Below are positions 7,501 to 15,648 of a stretch of 64,000 bases of DNA, in pieces (within the stretch, counting starts at the first letter, position 1; the number at the start of each line of letters is the position of its first letter). A program made the translations under genes and the position numbers. The notes beneath the pieces are model-generated. The model saw nothing but the letters and a program-made list of their open reading frames with translations. It made no database searches and was not told the origin of the DNA. Source of the stretch: Armatimonadota bacterium (lineage in GTDB: Bacteria; Armatimonadota; UBA5829; DTJY01); NCBI GenBank assembly GCA_017993055.1, contig JAGONM010000012.1, positions 1 through 64,000 on the forward strand. The letters are read 5' to 3'.

Positions 7501-10460
7501 GGTTCGCCGGAACGGAGACCAGCCTGGGCTCGCGATTCTGGTGGCAGAACGAGACAGTCCTCGACGGCGCGGGCGCCCCGGGTTCCGTGGTGATCGTCCC
7601 AGTATACGCCGGCCCTGCGACACGACTCGACGGCTTCACGGTGATGAACGGGAGCGCGACCAACGGCGGTGGGCTCTGGTGCGGCAGCGGATCGTCCGCG
7701 GCCATCGCAAACAACAAGATAGGCCCGAACAATGCCGCATACGGGGCCGGAGTCTACTGCGATTACTCGGGCGTCCTGCTCGCGAATAACCTGTTCACGT
7801 CGAATACCGCATCCGTGGCTGGTGGGGCGATGTATCTCTCGTACTCTCCCGCGACCGTGAGCTACAACACGATCGTCGCCAACACAGCTCCGGGTGGGGG
7901 CGGCGGTATCGTCTGCTATCACTCCGACCCGGCGATCTCGAGCAACATCGTGGCGTTCAACAGCCAGGGCGTCTACGGCGTGACCGCGTCGCCGACATTC
8001 AGCAACAACGATGTCTACGGTAACGCCGGCGGAGACTACTCCGGGGTAGCAGATCCGACCGGCGCTGGCGGCAACCTGTCCGCCGATCCCAGGTTCCTCG
8101 GCAGATCCGACGGCGACTACCATCTCACCGACGGTTCGCCCTGCATAGACACCGCCAGGCACACCGATCGTCCGATCAGCGACCTAGACGGGCGCGGGCG
8201 CAGCATAGATGGCGATGGCAGCGGAACGGGCCTGGCGGATATCGGCGCATACGAGTTCCGGAGGGTCTACGTCAAGTGGGACTCCTCCGGGGGATTCTTC
8301 GACGGAAGCGCCTGGCCGACCGCTTACCACACCGTCACGGACGGCCTGAACGCGGCAAGGTCCGGCGACGAAATATGGGTCGCGGGCGGAACATACAACG
8401 AGCGCATTACTCTGAGAGACGGCGCCGCGCTCTACGGCGGTTTCTCGGGCTCTGAGACCTCGAGGATCCGACGGAACTGGCCGGTCAACGAAACGATCCT
8501 CGATGCCGGTGCGGGCGGCAGAGTCGTAATGGTGCCGGCGGGCTCGAAGCCGTCTACGCGCATAGACGGGTTCACGCTGCGCAACGGCCGGACAACGATG
8601 TACGGAGGAGGCATCTACATTGACCAGCAGTCCCGGGCTTGCGTCGAGAACAACCGTATAATCGGCAACTCCTCCAGCGGCGTGACTTCAGGCTGTGGCG
8701 GCGGGATCTACAGCTACATTGCGAGTCCTACGATTGTCAACAATGTGATCGCCGGCAACTCCGCGACCGGTTCTGCGATGGGTACCTATCGCGGCGGCGG
8801 CGTCTGTCTCAGCGGGGCCGCGCCTACCGTCATCAACAACACGATCATCGGCAACAGCGCGAACTATCTCAAGACCGGCGGGGACGGAGGCGGATTGTAC
8901 CTCGAGAGCACCTCGGCGGTTCTCCGCAACAACATCGTCGCCTTCAACAGCTCCGGAATCTGTAAGAACACCGCGGGCGCCCCGGCGCTCGATCACAACG
9001 ATGTCTACGGCAACACATCCTACAACTACTCGAACCTCGCGGCCGGATCGGGCGATATCTCGAGTGATCCACTCTTCGTCAGCAAGGTCGGTGGCGACTA
9101 CCATCTCCTTGCCGGTTCGCACTGCATTGACCGTGGGGCCGGCACGGACGCCCCCGGCGCCGACCTGGACGGCCTGATCCGGCCGCTCGACGGCGACGGC
9201 GACGGTACGCCGGTCGTAGACATCGGCGCGTATGAGAGCCCCGCTGATCTCGCCGGCGCGAAGAAGTCGCTGGCCGATGGACAGCCGGTCGCATTCGCGG
9301 GTGTCTCGGTCACGGGGTGCTTCCCCGGCGATCTCACCCAGGTCTACGTGGGAAAGCCCGACCGCAGTTCGGGGATCAGGGTGGATTACGTCGGACCGGC
9401 GCTCGCCGAGGGGCAGATAGTCAGCGTCCTCGGCGTCATGGCGACGGCCCCGTCAGGCGAGCGGTATGTGAACGCGGCCGACGGTTCGATCAAGCTCGCC
9501 GGCGGTTCGCTCGTTCTCAACCCGCTCGGACTGACGAACAGGGCGATGGGCGGAAGCGCGAGCGGTCTCCAGCGCGGAGTGGCCGGAAGCTCGGGTCCCA
9601 ACAACGTCGGCATGCTCGTCAAGACCTGGGGCCGCGTCACCGGCACGGAGTCCGGCCTCGCATGGCTAGACGACGGATCGGGGGTCAGCAGTCTCCTCTC
9701 GCCCATCGGCATACGGACCGATCTCTCGCCGTCGGGACTCCCGAAGCTGGCAGCCAACCAGATCGTCGAGATCACCGGGATCAGCTCGATCGCGCAGATA
9801 GGGCGGGGCGTCTACTGCAGTCTCCTGAGACCGAGACAGGCATCGGATATCGTAGTGCTGCAGACGCCGGTCGCGTATGTCTACAACTCCGACAGCGCCG
9901 GGGCGAGTGAGTTCAAAGCCCTGCTGGATAGCGAGGGCTTCCCGACCGACCTGATCGGCGTCTCGGGCGTCGCGACGGCCGATCTCTCGAGGTACGCCCT
10001 GATAATCCTCGGCTGGGACAGCGGCTCGTGGACGAACTCGGCGGCGGTGGCGAACGTCAACAGCTCGTTGAAGCCGGTCGTCGGCGTCGAGACCGGCGGC
10101 GCGAACTTCTTCGGCAAGCTGTCGCTGAACATCGCCGTGAACAGCTACTACACGGGCAATATCATGATGGCCATGCAGTCCTCGAGTCCGATGTACCATC
10201 AGCCCTTCGAGGTGGCAATCTCGCCCGTCGGGGCGGTCACCGTCTCGACCAACGCCTCCGGGTGGTACGGATACAAGGTAATGAGCCCGGTGCCGGCCGG
10301 GGTCGAAGCGTTCGGCAGCCGTGTTGGCGACCTGAACGGAATCATGCTGGCGAGAGAGAGCGGACGGTTCCTCTACTGGCCGTTCCGCGACAAGCCGAGC
10401 CTGCTGACCGACGACGGCAGGCATCTCTTCATCAACGCGTGCTGGTACGCGCTGAGATAG
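4530..10460 (+). CDS. Giant secreted M6-type metalloprotease with three beta-helix modules
   Basis: 1976 residues from ATG 4530; an in-frame GTG eight codons earlier is less likely because the signal peptide starts MISNRSCRPASWLSILL. The M6 (immune inhibitor A-like) zinc site HEMFHALGAPD is at residues 326-336. A chitobiase-C-like beta domain follows near 525 (TPSLSPDGGVYATG, with IRYTTNGSEPT). Then come three homologous right-handed beta-helix modules starting near residues 606, 933 and 1246. Each has the header YV.(F/Y/W)DS, a WVA.GTY.E.IT(M/L)(K/R)D line and a LYGGF.G(T/S)ET line. Residues 1573-1777 look like an OB-fold-type domain and about 1780-1976 is an unrecognised C-terminal domain (NSDSAGASEFKALLDSEGFP). 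The likely role is extracellular proteolysis combined with glycan binding. No sorting signal recognised. Confidence 0.88.
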   Translation: MISNRSCRPASWLSILLSVAFLSSAARAVYVREMPVKLMQPDGQEIQAYVTGDEFYRSVHDRNGYVIVPDAKGECYVYAVKVGDTIGPSAYVVGKSDPVQLELVPNVRPSEKILAEYRAERLSVFAAPSRSINSGTPTTTVINNIVIFVRFSGESEFGDPITTYQGLFTNFGTGVNSMRAYYREASYNLLDVSSTFYPAPSGGMVVSTVDSHPRGYYRPWSAANTIGYTNNTERNTRHTALLKNAAAAIAGQVPADLDIDEDDDGNVDDVCYMFSGTSDNWADLLWPCCGALSGDTVYIRGKRVWTFNQQFRDWMFGSRAVGVLAHEMFHALGAPDLYHYREDQQFLTPAGPWDLMENDRNPPQHMTAYMKYKYGGWIGAIPQITTAGTYTLHPITSSTNNCYKIASPNSATEYFVVEYRRKTGTFESSIPGSGLIVYRINPAYNGNADGPPDELYIYRPGGTTDKNGTVNSANYSEVVGRTQINDYTNPKSFLSSGANGGLDISNVGAPGDTITFQIGINQALTPSLSPDGGVYATGQTVTVTCATPGATIRYTTNGSEPTVLSPVIASGGTISVGSTQTVKAKAWATGLNPSFTKSAKYAIQNRVYVDFDSPGPTLDGTSWATAFHLVQDAIDVANAGVDVWVASGTYVENITMKDDVSLYGGFRGTETALSQRNWVKYVTTLDGGGDGTVVTIPSDASSSTRLEGFTIRNGIGTVGWDGKRTGGGIRTGYAVEARIAFNIIKSNSADSGGGIFCDDMAKAQIYNNVIHSNTATDGAGIHCHFEAYTSIVGNTIAYNTGSGNGGAIYLDDIYSIYQPTIKNNMIAWNSSGIYVDNPMSAPVVQTNCLWGNTAYAYQGIPDQTGSNGNISAYPIFADSAAGDFHLRPGSGGIDVGSTMNLPLFTDRDGGDRAWDGNQDGTVLVDCGAYEFRRYYVKYDSPGVQDASSWTKALHTIQPALDAAVWPDEVWVARGTYNQHITLKDGVALYGGFAGTETSLGSRFWWQNETVLDGAGAPGSVVIVPVYAGPATRLDGFTVMNGSATNGGGLWCGSGSSAAIANNKIGPNNAAYGAGVYCDYSGVLLANNLFTSNTASVAGGAMYLSYSPATVSYNTIVANTAPGGGGGIVCYHSDPAISSNIVAFNSQGVYGVTASPTFSNNDVYGNAGGDYSGVADPTGAGGNLSADPRFLGRSDGDYHLTDGSPCIDTARHTDRPISDLDGRGRSIDGDGSGTGLADIGAYEFRRVYVKWDSSGGFFDGSAWPTAYHTVTDGLNAARSGDEIWVAGGTYNERITLRDGAALYGGFSGSETSRIRRNWPVNETILDAGAGGRVVMVPAGSKPSTRIDGFTLRNGRTTMYGGGIYIDQQSRACVENNRIIGNSSSGVTSGCGGGIYSYIASPTIVNNVIAGNSATGSAMGTYRGGGVCLSGAAPTVINNTIIGNSANYLKTGGDGGGLYLESTSAVLRNNIVAFNSSGICKNTAGAPALDHNDVYGNTSYNYSNLAAGSGDISSDPLFVSKVGGDYHLLAGSHCIDRGAGTDAPGADLDGLIRPLDGDGDGTPVVDIGAYESPADLAGAKKSLADGQPVAFAGVSVTGCFPGDLTQVYVGKPDRSSGIRVDYVGPALAEGQIVSVLGVMATAPSGERYVNAADGSIKLAGGSLVLNPLGLTNRAMGGSASGLQRGVAGSSGPNNVGMLVKTWGRVTGTESGLAWLDDGSGVSSLLSPIGIRTDLSPSGLPKLAANQIVEITGISSIAQIGRGVYCSLLRPRQASDIVVLQTPVAYVYNSDSAGASEFKALLDSEGFPTDLIGVSGVATADLSRYALIILGWDSGSWTNSAAVANVNSSLKPVVGVETGGANFFGKLSLNIAVNSYYTGNIMMAMQSSSPMYHQPFEVAISPVGAVTVSTNASGWYGYKVMSPVPAGVEAFGSRVGDLNGIMLARESGRFLYWPFRDKPSLLTDDGRHLFINACWYALR

Positions 10461-10471
10461 GCCGCAGCCAT

Positions 10472-10493
10472 CCTCCCTCCCCTGAGAGGGAGG
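10472..10493 (+). repeat. CCTCCCTC...GAGGGAGG hairpin, dispersed-repeat type
   Basis: An 8-bp perfect stem with a 6-base loop, 12 bases after the M6 gene stop. There is no T-run, so termination by this element is only possible. The string CCTCCCTCCCCTGAGAGGGA is typical of dispersed palindromes in environmental genomes. Confidence 0.5.
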
Positions 10494-10536
10494 GGGTCAG
10501 AAGAGGGGCCTCGCGGACTCATGACGGTTTAGTACG

Positions 10537-11466
10537 TCACGGGCTGACCGAAGTCCAGAACCCTTTCTCCGACCTCTCGCGCAGGAACTCGAGCGCCTGG
10601 GGCAGGGTGGGGATACCCGTCCGTCCGCCGAGGGCGGTACACTTCATCGCCGCAACCGCGCTCGCGAACTCGACCGTCTCCGCGATCGTCCATTCCCTGG
10701 ACACGCCAAATGAGAGCGCCCCGTGGAAGACGTCGCCCGCGCCGGTGGTATCTACTACATCCACCTCGAACGCCGGCTGGTAGAACGTGCCCCCGGCCGT
10801 CACGAAGACGCATCCCTCGTCGCCCATGGTGACCGCCGAGAGCTTCCGGCGACCGCCGAAGAGCGCCCGCGCCCCCGCCTCAGGGTCGTCCTCACCCGTG
10901 AATGTCTTCGCGAACCGGCGTGAGACCGCGGCGTAGTCGGCGTGTTCGATCATCACCTCGGACCCGGACCGGGCAGTCCCTCCGTCGAACACCACCGGAA
11001 CGCCCGCTTCGTTCGCCCACTGAACCGCCTGTGCTGCCGCAAGAAAATCGTGGCCGTCGACGTGGAGCACCTTGGCGGAGAGGACGTGCTCCCGGTTGAT
11101 CTCCTCCGCCCTGAGCGACGGGATTTCCGAGCGTGTCCAGTAGATCGTCCGCTTGCCGGTATCGGCATCCACGACGATGAACGCGAACTGCGACTGCGCG
11201 CCCGGCTCGATGACCATCTGAGATATGTCAACCCCCTCAGCGGCAAGCTGGTCGAGTATGAATCTCCCGAAGTCGTCGTCACCGGTCTTGCCGACGTGCG
11301 ACGCGCGCCCGCCGAGGCGCGCCACGGTTACCATCGCGGTCGCGCACGGGCCGCCGCCCTGCCTGGTGAACTGTGTCAGCTCGACCTTCTCGTCGAGTTC
11401 CGGGTACCTCGGCACGATACCCAGGTAGTCCGTCGCGCTGTATCCGATACCTATCACATCGAACAT
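10537..11466 (-). CDS. PfkB family carbohydrate kinase
   Basis: 309 residues from ATG 11464-11466, which has AGGGAG seven bases upstream. It phosphorylates a sugar or nucleoside with ATP in the cytoplasm. The PfkB C-terminal signature DTTGAGDVFHGA is at residues 239-250 with catalytic Asp245. The N-terminal GGGPCATAMVTVARLG region is the substrate side. It overlaps the end of the heparinase-like gene by 13 bases and is the last gene of a four-gene operon with a ROK kinase and a Gfo/Idh oxidoreductase. Ketodeoxygluconate or ribokinase-type substrates are candidates; the exact sugar cannot be read from the sequence. Confidence 0.87.
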   Translation of the reverse strand: MFDVIGIGYSATDYLGIVPRYPELDEKVELTQFTRQGGGPCATAMVTVARLGGRASHVGKTGDDDFGRFILDQLAAEGVDISQMVIEPGAQSQFAFIVVDADTGKRTIYWTRSEIPSLRAEEINREHVLSAKVLHVDGHDFLAAAQAVQWANEAGVPVVFDGGTARSGSEVMIEHADYAAVSRRFAKTFTGEDDPEAGARALFGGRRKLSAVTMGDEGCVFVTAGGTFYQPAFEVDVVDTTGAGDVFHGALSFGVSREWTIAETVEFASAVAAMKCTALGGRTGIPTLPQALEFLRERSEKGFWTSVSP

Positions 11467-13523
11467 CTCTTGATCTCCCTGCCCATTTTGTCTGTGCGAA
11501 TCCACAGCGCCTCGCCGGTGAACTCATAGCCGAGAAACCGCTTTGCCCGGCCGATCGCCTCCGGGTCGTGGCAGACGACCAGGACGTCCTCGTACTCCGG
11601 CAACCGGATCGAGATCGCCGACACCTGCCCGGAACCGGGATGCTTGCCGGCGATCAGGCAGTGGATCGGCCGCGCCTCAGGCACGATCGCAGCGCCCTTC
11701 GACGGGTACAGCACCGTTTCGAAAGCGGCGGGCGTCGCGCAGGATCGGGTGAACACGGCGGTCGGCGACGGCTCGCGGATATTGTACAGCGGCGCGTAGT
11801 ATCCCAGGATCGGCCGGTCCTCGCCTTCGACGAGTCGCGCCTCCGCGCCGTCCGCGCGCACCACCGTCAGGTTCGCGTCGTCGTTGAGCGTCCGCGCGGT
11901 CCCCGGCTCGACCGCGACCTCGCCGGGCATGAAGTGCCACATCTGCTCGAACTCGTGCTCTCCCTCGCCCTTCAGGACGTCTATGACGATCCAGTACTCC
12001 GGCTTGATAAAGAATACCTTGCGGATATGAGTGACCGTCTTGTCGTTCTCAACGCCGAAGCCGTCTTCGTAGACGCCCTCCGCGTAGTCGAAGCCGTCAT
12101 TCGAGACCCACCGGCATCCGGGCGCGGGCTCGCTCACGATCCAGTTGCCGCGGTCCACGCCCCTTCGGTACTGGCCGTGACCGTCAACCAGGATCGTGTT
12201 GTGAGCGCCCGTTCCCTTGAACGGCGCGCCCTCGGCCGTGTAGGTGAAGCGCCCCGGATCGACGACGAACGGGCGTCCGTAGGCATAGACCTCCAGGTTG
12301 AGCTTGTCCTCGTGCTGGTGGCCCGCGCCGTAGGGTCCCGCATCCATCATCAGGTAGAGGTCCTGCGCCCTCATGCACGAGATGCCGGAGTACGGCAGGA
12401 AGACCGACTTCTTCTCGGGCTTGATGTCGAGCAGGCCCCTGATCTCGGGTATACTGTCGCCGCCGATCTTGCGGGCAGGTTCCTGCACCCTGCGGAGTAT
12501 GTCATGCTGGTCGGCGTCGTTCAGCATCGGCGCCTTGCCGTCCGGGCGGCTGACCCCGGCGCTCCACCGGAACATCAGCGCCAGCCGGTCGGTGTACTCC
12601 TTCGGCAACTCGAAGTTGCCGGCGGCATGCATCAGGATCACCGGGTGAAGCAGGTTCCACAGGCTGATGCTGTGGTAGGATGTCGTCAACTCGAACTGCG
12701 CTCCGTCCGGGTAGACCTGAGTCGCCATCTGCTTGACCAGCCGCTCGACGGCGGTGTCCCGCCACTTCTGAGCGTCCTTGAACTCGGGGAACATCGCGCC
12801 GACGTGGAGCAGGCCGTTCGTCTCCATGAGCAGCCAGTTCCCCCCGCCGGAGTGCTTCATCAGGAAGTCCGCGTGCTCCGCGAACGACCTCAACATGAGG
12901 ATTCGGGAGTCCGTGGTGAAGCTGGGCGAGTCCTTGAATGACTGCCAGCCCATCTGCCAGGAGTTGAACATCCTGATGCCCGCCTCGAGGGTGCGCCAGG
13001 AGTTTCTGCTCGTCCCGCCGTCGTCCGCCACCGGATTGCTGATGATCCAGTCGGTGACGATCTCGTCGAATGCCCGGGCGTACTTCTCGTCGCCCGTCCG
13101 AAGATAAGCCCGCCCGAGTTCGAGGAAGTACGTGTGCCGGTTGAGCAGCCAAGTGTACTCCCTGTCGCCGTAGGGCACGACGGCCCAGTCAATCCTGCGC
13201 TCATACTGAGCGGTCTTGCTGCTGATCGTGAACCTTCGCGCGAGGACGTCGTCGGCGGTTGTGGAGTCGAGAGATGGATAGAGACCGCCCTCCGGCGGCT
13301 CCTTGCAGTACCATCCGGGCTTCGCGCGCGTCCTGTAGTACTGAACGATCCGCTCCTTCGCCTGCCCGTAGTCGCCCGACTGAACTGAAGCCTTGACCGC
13401 CTCCAGGCCGGGGTAGTCGAGGTTCACCAGATCGAAAAAAGCCTTCGCCTGAGAGTCATCCATGGCGGCATGTCCTCCGACAGAGCACATGGTCAGCAGC
13501 AGAACAAGTGCACATACTCTCAT
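11454..13523 (-). CDS. Secreted heparinase II/III-like polysaccharide lyase
   Basis: 689 residues with a signal peptide (MRVCALVLLLTMCSVGGHA). An N-terminal alpha/alpha toroid (residues about 20-390; WLLNRHTYFLELGRAYLRTG, GGGNWLLMETNGL) is followed by a heparinase II/III-like beta domain. That domain carries the catalytic-region string GAGHQHEDKLNLEVYAYG and later GAHNTILVDG. This family cleaves uronic-acid polysaccharides (heparin, heparan, alginate) by beta-elimination. The upstream ROK gene stops six bases before this start and the PfkB gene overlaps its end, so the lyase is embedded in a sugar-kinase operon. Substrate unproven. Confidence 0.85.
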   Translation of the reverse strand: MRVCALVLLLTMCSVGGHAAMDDSQAKAFFDLVNLDYPGLEAVKASVQSGDYGQAKERIVQYYRTRAKPGWYCKEPPEGGLYPSLDSTTADDVLARRFTISSKTAQYERRIDWAVVPYGDREYTWLLNRHTYFLELGRAYLRTGDEKYARAFDEIVTDWIISNPVADDGGTSRNSWRTLEAGIRMFNSWQMGWQSFKDSPSFTTDSRILMLRSFAEHADFLMKHSGGGNWLLMETNGLLHVGAMFPEFKDAQKWRDTAVERLVKQMATQVYPDGAQFELTTSYHSISLWNLLHPVILMHAAGNFELPKEYTDRLALMFRWSAGVSRPDGKAPMLNDADQHDILRRVQEPARKIGGDSIPEIRGLLDIKPEKKSVFLPYSGISCMRAQDLYLMMDAGPYGAGHQHEDKLNLEVYAYGRPFVVDPGRFTYTAEGAPFKGTGAHNTILVDGHGQYRRGVDRGNWIVSEPAPGCRWVSNDGFDYAEGVYEDGFGVENDKTVTHIRKVFFIKPEYWIVIDVLKGEGEHEFEQMWHFMPGEVAVEPGTARTLNDDANLTVVRADGAEARLVEGEDRPILGYYAPLYNIREPSPTAVFTRSCATPAAFETVLYPSKGAAIVPEARPIHCLIAGKHPGSGQVSAISIRLPEYEDVLVVCHDPEAIGRAKRFLGYEFTGEALWIRTDKMGREIKRCSM

Positions 13524-13529
13524 CTTGTG

Positions 13530-14468
13530 CTACTCCCATACCAGGCTCGCGGCCCCGACGAGGCCCGCGTTGTTGCCCAACTCCGCGCGGACGATGCGCA
13601 CCGGGTCCCACTCGCCTCGGAGCGCGTACTTCCGGGCGACCTCGCGAGACGGATCGAGCAGCGCGTCGCCCAGCACCGCCACTCCGCCGCCGATCACGAT
13701 CATCGCGGGGTTGAGCAGGTTGAGCAGGGATACGAAACCCCAGCCAAGATACTCTCCCGCCTCGCGTATGACCTCGCCGCCGAGGTCGTCGCCGACCGCT
13801 TCGCACATCAGGCTCGAACTCCGCGGCTCGCCCTGCCTCAACCGCTCGATGAACGGGGAGTTGTAACTGCGAATCTCAGCCAGCTCGATCATCCGACCGA
13901 GGATCGCCGTCCCGGACACGTACGCCTCCAGGCATCCCCGGCTCCCGCAGTTGCACTGCCGCCCGTCGCAGTCAATCACCATGTGCCCGATCGAACCCGC
14001 AACGCCGAGCGCGCCGTTGATCAGCCGCCCGCCGGTCACGATGCCGCCACCGACTCCCGTCCCGAGGGTGAGGAGCACGAAATCCGAGACGCCTTTCGCT
14101 GCCCCGAAGCGACCCTCGCCGAGCGCGGCGGCGCTCCCGTCGTTCAGCACCCTGGTCTTCACGCCGAACCGTTCCTCGATGATCTCGGTGATGCGGGTGC
14201 CCTTCCAGCCGGGGAGCAGGTCGGTCGCGTGGATGACGACGCCCGTCCTGGGGTCTATCTGGCCGCCCGACGCTACTCCGATGCCCTCGATCTTTCCGCC
14301 GGCGGCACTCCTCAGTCTCGCAGCCGCGTTGACGGCGCGGGACATCACGGCCTCCGCTCCCTCCGATGCGCGCGTCGGGCACTGGATGCGCTCGGTGATC
14401 GCGCCGGATCGGTCTACCAGTCCGCCCGCGATCTTCGTCCCGCCTATGTCTATGCCGATGGTGAACAT
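13530..14468 (-). CDS. ROK family sugar kinase (glucokinase-like)
   Basis: 312 residues with the ROK layout. The ATP site IGIDIGGTKIAGG is at 4-16 and the catalytic Asp110 lies in the string LNDGSAAALGE. The zinc motif is complete with His162, Cys172, Cys174 and Cys179 (GHMVIDCDGRQCNCGSRGCL). No N-terminal helix-turn-helix is present, so it is an enzyme rather than a NagC-type repressor. Glucose, N-acetylglucosamine or N-acetylmannosamine are typical substrates. It is second in the operon after the Gfo/Idh gene. Confidence 0.9.
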   Translation of the reverse strand: MFTIGIDIGGTKIAGGLVDRSGAITERIQCPTRASEGAEAVMSRAVNAAARLRSAAGGKIEGIGVASGGQIDPRTGVVIHATDLLPGWKGTRITEIIEERFGVKTRVLNDGSAAALGEGRFGAAKGVSDFVLLTLGTGVGGGIVTGGRLINGALGVAGSIGHMVIDCDGRQCNCGSRGCLEAYVSGTAILGRMIELAEIRSYNSPFIERLRQGEPRSSSLMCEAVGDDLGGEVIREAGEYLGWGFVSLLNLLNPAMIVIGGGVAVLGDALLDPSREVARKYALRGEWDPVRIVRAELGNNAGLVGAASLVWE

Positions 14469-14480
14469 GGTGACTCCAAG

Positions 14481-14514
14481 TCCGATGTGTCTGACGCGTC
14501 TGACCCGTCAGACA
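14481..14514 (-). repeat. GTCTGAC-type repeat overlapping a stop codon
   Basis: Three imperfect GTCTGAC/GTCAGAC units spaced about nine bases lie between the ROK start and the Gfo/Idh stop. The Gfo/Idh TGA (14508-14510) is inside the element. Related copies sit at 30427-30462 and 53318-53351. Confidence 0.6.
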
Positions 14515-15530
14515 GTTGCCACCCGCCCGGTCTGAGCCGACTCCGTGGCGGCCAGGCACAGCCTCACCGCGAACGCCGCCTCATCAGGTGTGATGGTAGT
14601 CGGCTTAACGCCCTCACGGATGCACTCCAGGAAATAGACGATCTCGTTGAAGTAGCCGCCGAGCGATGAGACGTTTCCGCCCGCCTCAGCTGTCCCGGCT
14701 TCGACCGTCGGAATCTCCGGGTACTCCTCGGGAGCGCCCGACGGACGCACGATAACCGACGGACCGGCGGTCAGGTCGAACTGCACCGATCCCTTCTCGC
14801 AGACCACGAGAAGCTGGTTCGTGAACGGGAAACCGTCCGGCATCGCGAGAGAGCCCTCTGCCTGGCTCGTCATGCCGTCGGAGTGGCCGATCAGCGTCGT
14901 GAGCGCCGTATCGAGTGCGCCCGTCGCCGTCCGGACGCCGGTTGACATCACATGCGTCGGGCGGCCGAGTATCCAGGTCAGGAAATCGAGGTCGTGGATA
15001 TGCAGGTCGAGGATCGCCCCTCCGCTCCGAGCCGGATCCTGTAGCCATCCCTGCCAGGCCCACGTCGCCGGGGAACTGAGCCGACGGGCGGACGCCCAGA
15101 CCGGTTTCCCGAGCCGTCCCAAGTCGAGCACGGACTTCACGACCTGCAGGTCCGGCCAGAACCGGACGACATGCCCGACCTGGAGCTTGATACCTGCATC
15201 CTTCGCCGCCAAAACGATCCGCTCGCAGGACTCGTTAGTGAGCGCGAGCGGCTTCTCGCAGAAGACGTCCTTCCCGGCGCTGATCGCGGCCAGGACGTGC
15301 TCCTCGTGCAGGTAGGTTGGCGTGCAGATGTCCACCGCGTCAACGTCCGCGCCGTCGAGCAGCGCCCCGATGCTTGCGAACGTCCGACAGCCCCACTTCG
15401 CGGAGGCGTCGTCGCGGCGGTCAGCCTCGACATCCGCAAGTGCGACGACCTGCCCCTTGCCGGACGCCGCGTAGCACTCGGCGTGCATCCTGCCCATGAA
15501 TCCGTAGCCGATAAGTCCGATCTTGATCAT
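14508..15530 (-). CDS. Gfo/Idh/MocA family oxidoreductase
   Basis: 340 residues. An N-terminal Rossmann fold binds NAD(P) (IGLIGYGFMGRMHAE at residues 4-18), and the family's EKPLALT motif follows near residue 94. The C-terminal alpha/beta domain carries the string HIHDLDFLTWILG, whose histidine/aspartate are typical of the active site. These enzymes oxidise or reduce sugars, inositols and amino sugars. It heads a four-gene operon (oxidoreductase, ROK kinase, lyase, PfkB kinase), suggesting that it converts a sugar released by the lyase. Substrate not determinable. Confidence 0.88.
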   Translation of the reverse strand: MIKIGLIGYGFMGRMHAECYAASGKGQVVALADVEADRRDDASAKWGCRTFASIGALLDGADVDAVDICTPTYLHEEHVLAAISAGKDVFCEKPLALTNESCERIVLAAKDAGIKLQVGHVVRFWPDLQVVKSVLDLGRLGKPVWASARRLSSPATWAWQGWLQDPARSGGAILDLHIHDLDFLTWILGRPTHVMSTGVRTATGALDTALTTLIGHSDGMTSQAEGSLAMPDGFPFTNQLLVVCEKGSVQFDLTAGPSVIVRPSGAPEEYPEIPTVEAGTAEAGGNVSSLGGYFNEIVYFLECIREGVKPTTITPDEAAFAVRLCLAATESAQTGRVATV

Positions 15531-15599
15531 CTCTGGCCTCCCGAAAGGAGTTTCCTTGTGGGCGCGGAGGTATCCTTCGGCCTCCGAGTATTCCGCAAT

Positions 15600-15648
15600 C
15601 AGTGACCAGTTGTCCGAAGCCTGCTCTCATCGCTGGTTACTGGTCACC
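15600..15648 (-). repeat. GTGACCAGT palindromic repeat overlapping the tlyA-like stop
   Basis: Inverted arms AGTGACCAGT (15601-15610) and ACTGGTCAC (15639-15647) flank about 28 bases. The TGA of the methyltransferase gene (15644-15646) lies in the right arm. Such CAGTGACCAGTAACCAG strings are known as dispersed text-like repeats in environmental genomes. Confidence 0.55.

Noticed and set aside
6346-9236. Regularly spaced repeats considered as a CRISPR or tandem DNA array
   Set aside because: They are three protein modules of roughly 940-980 bp with diverged DNA, not short identical repeats with spacers.
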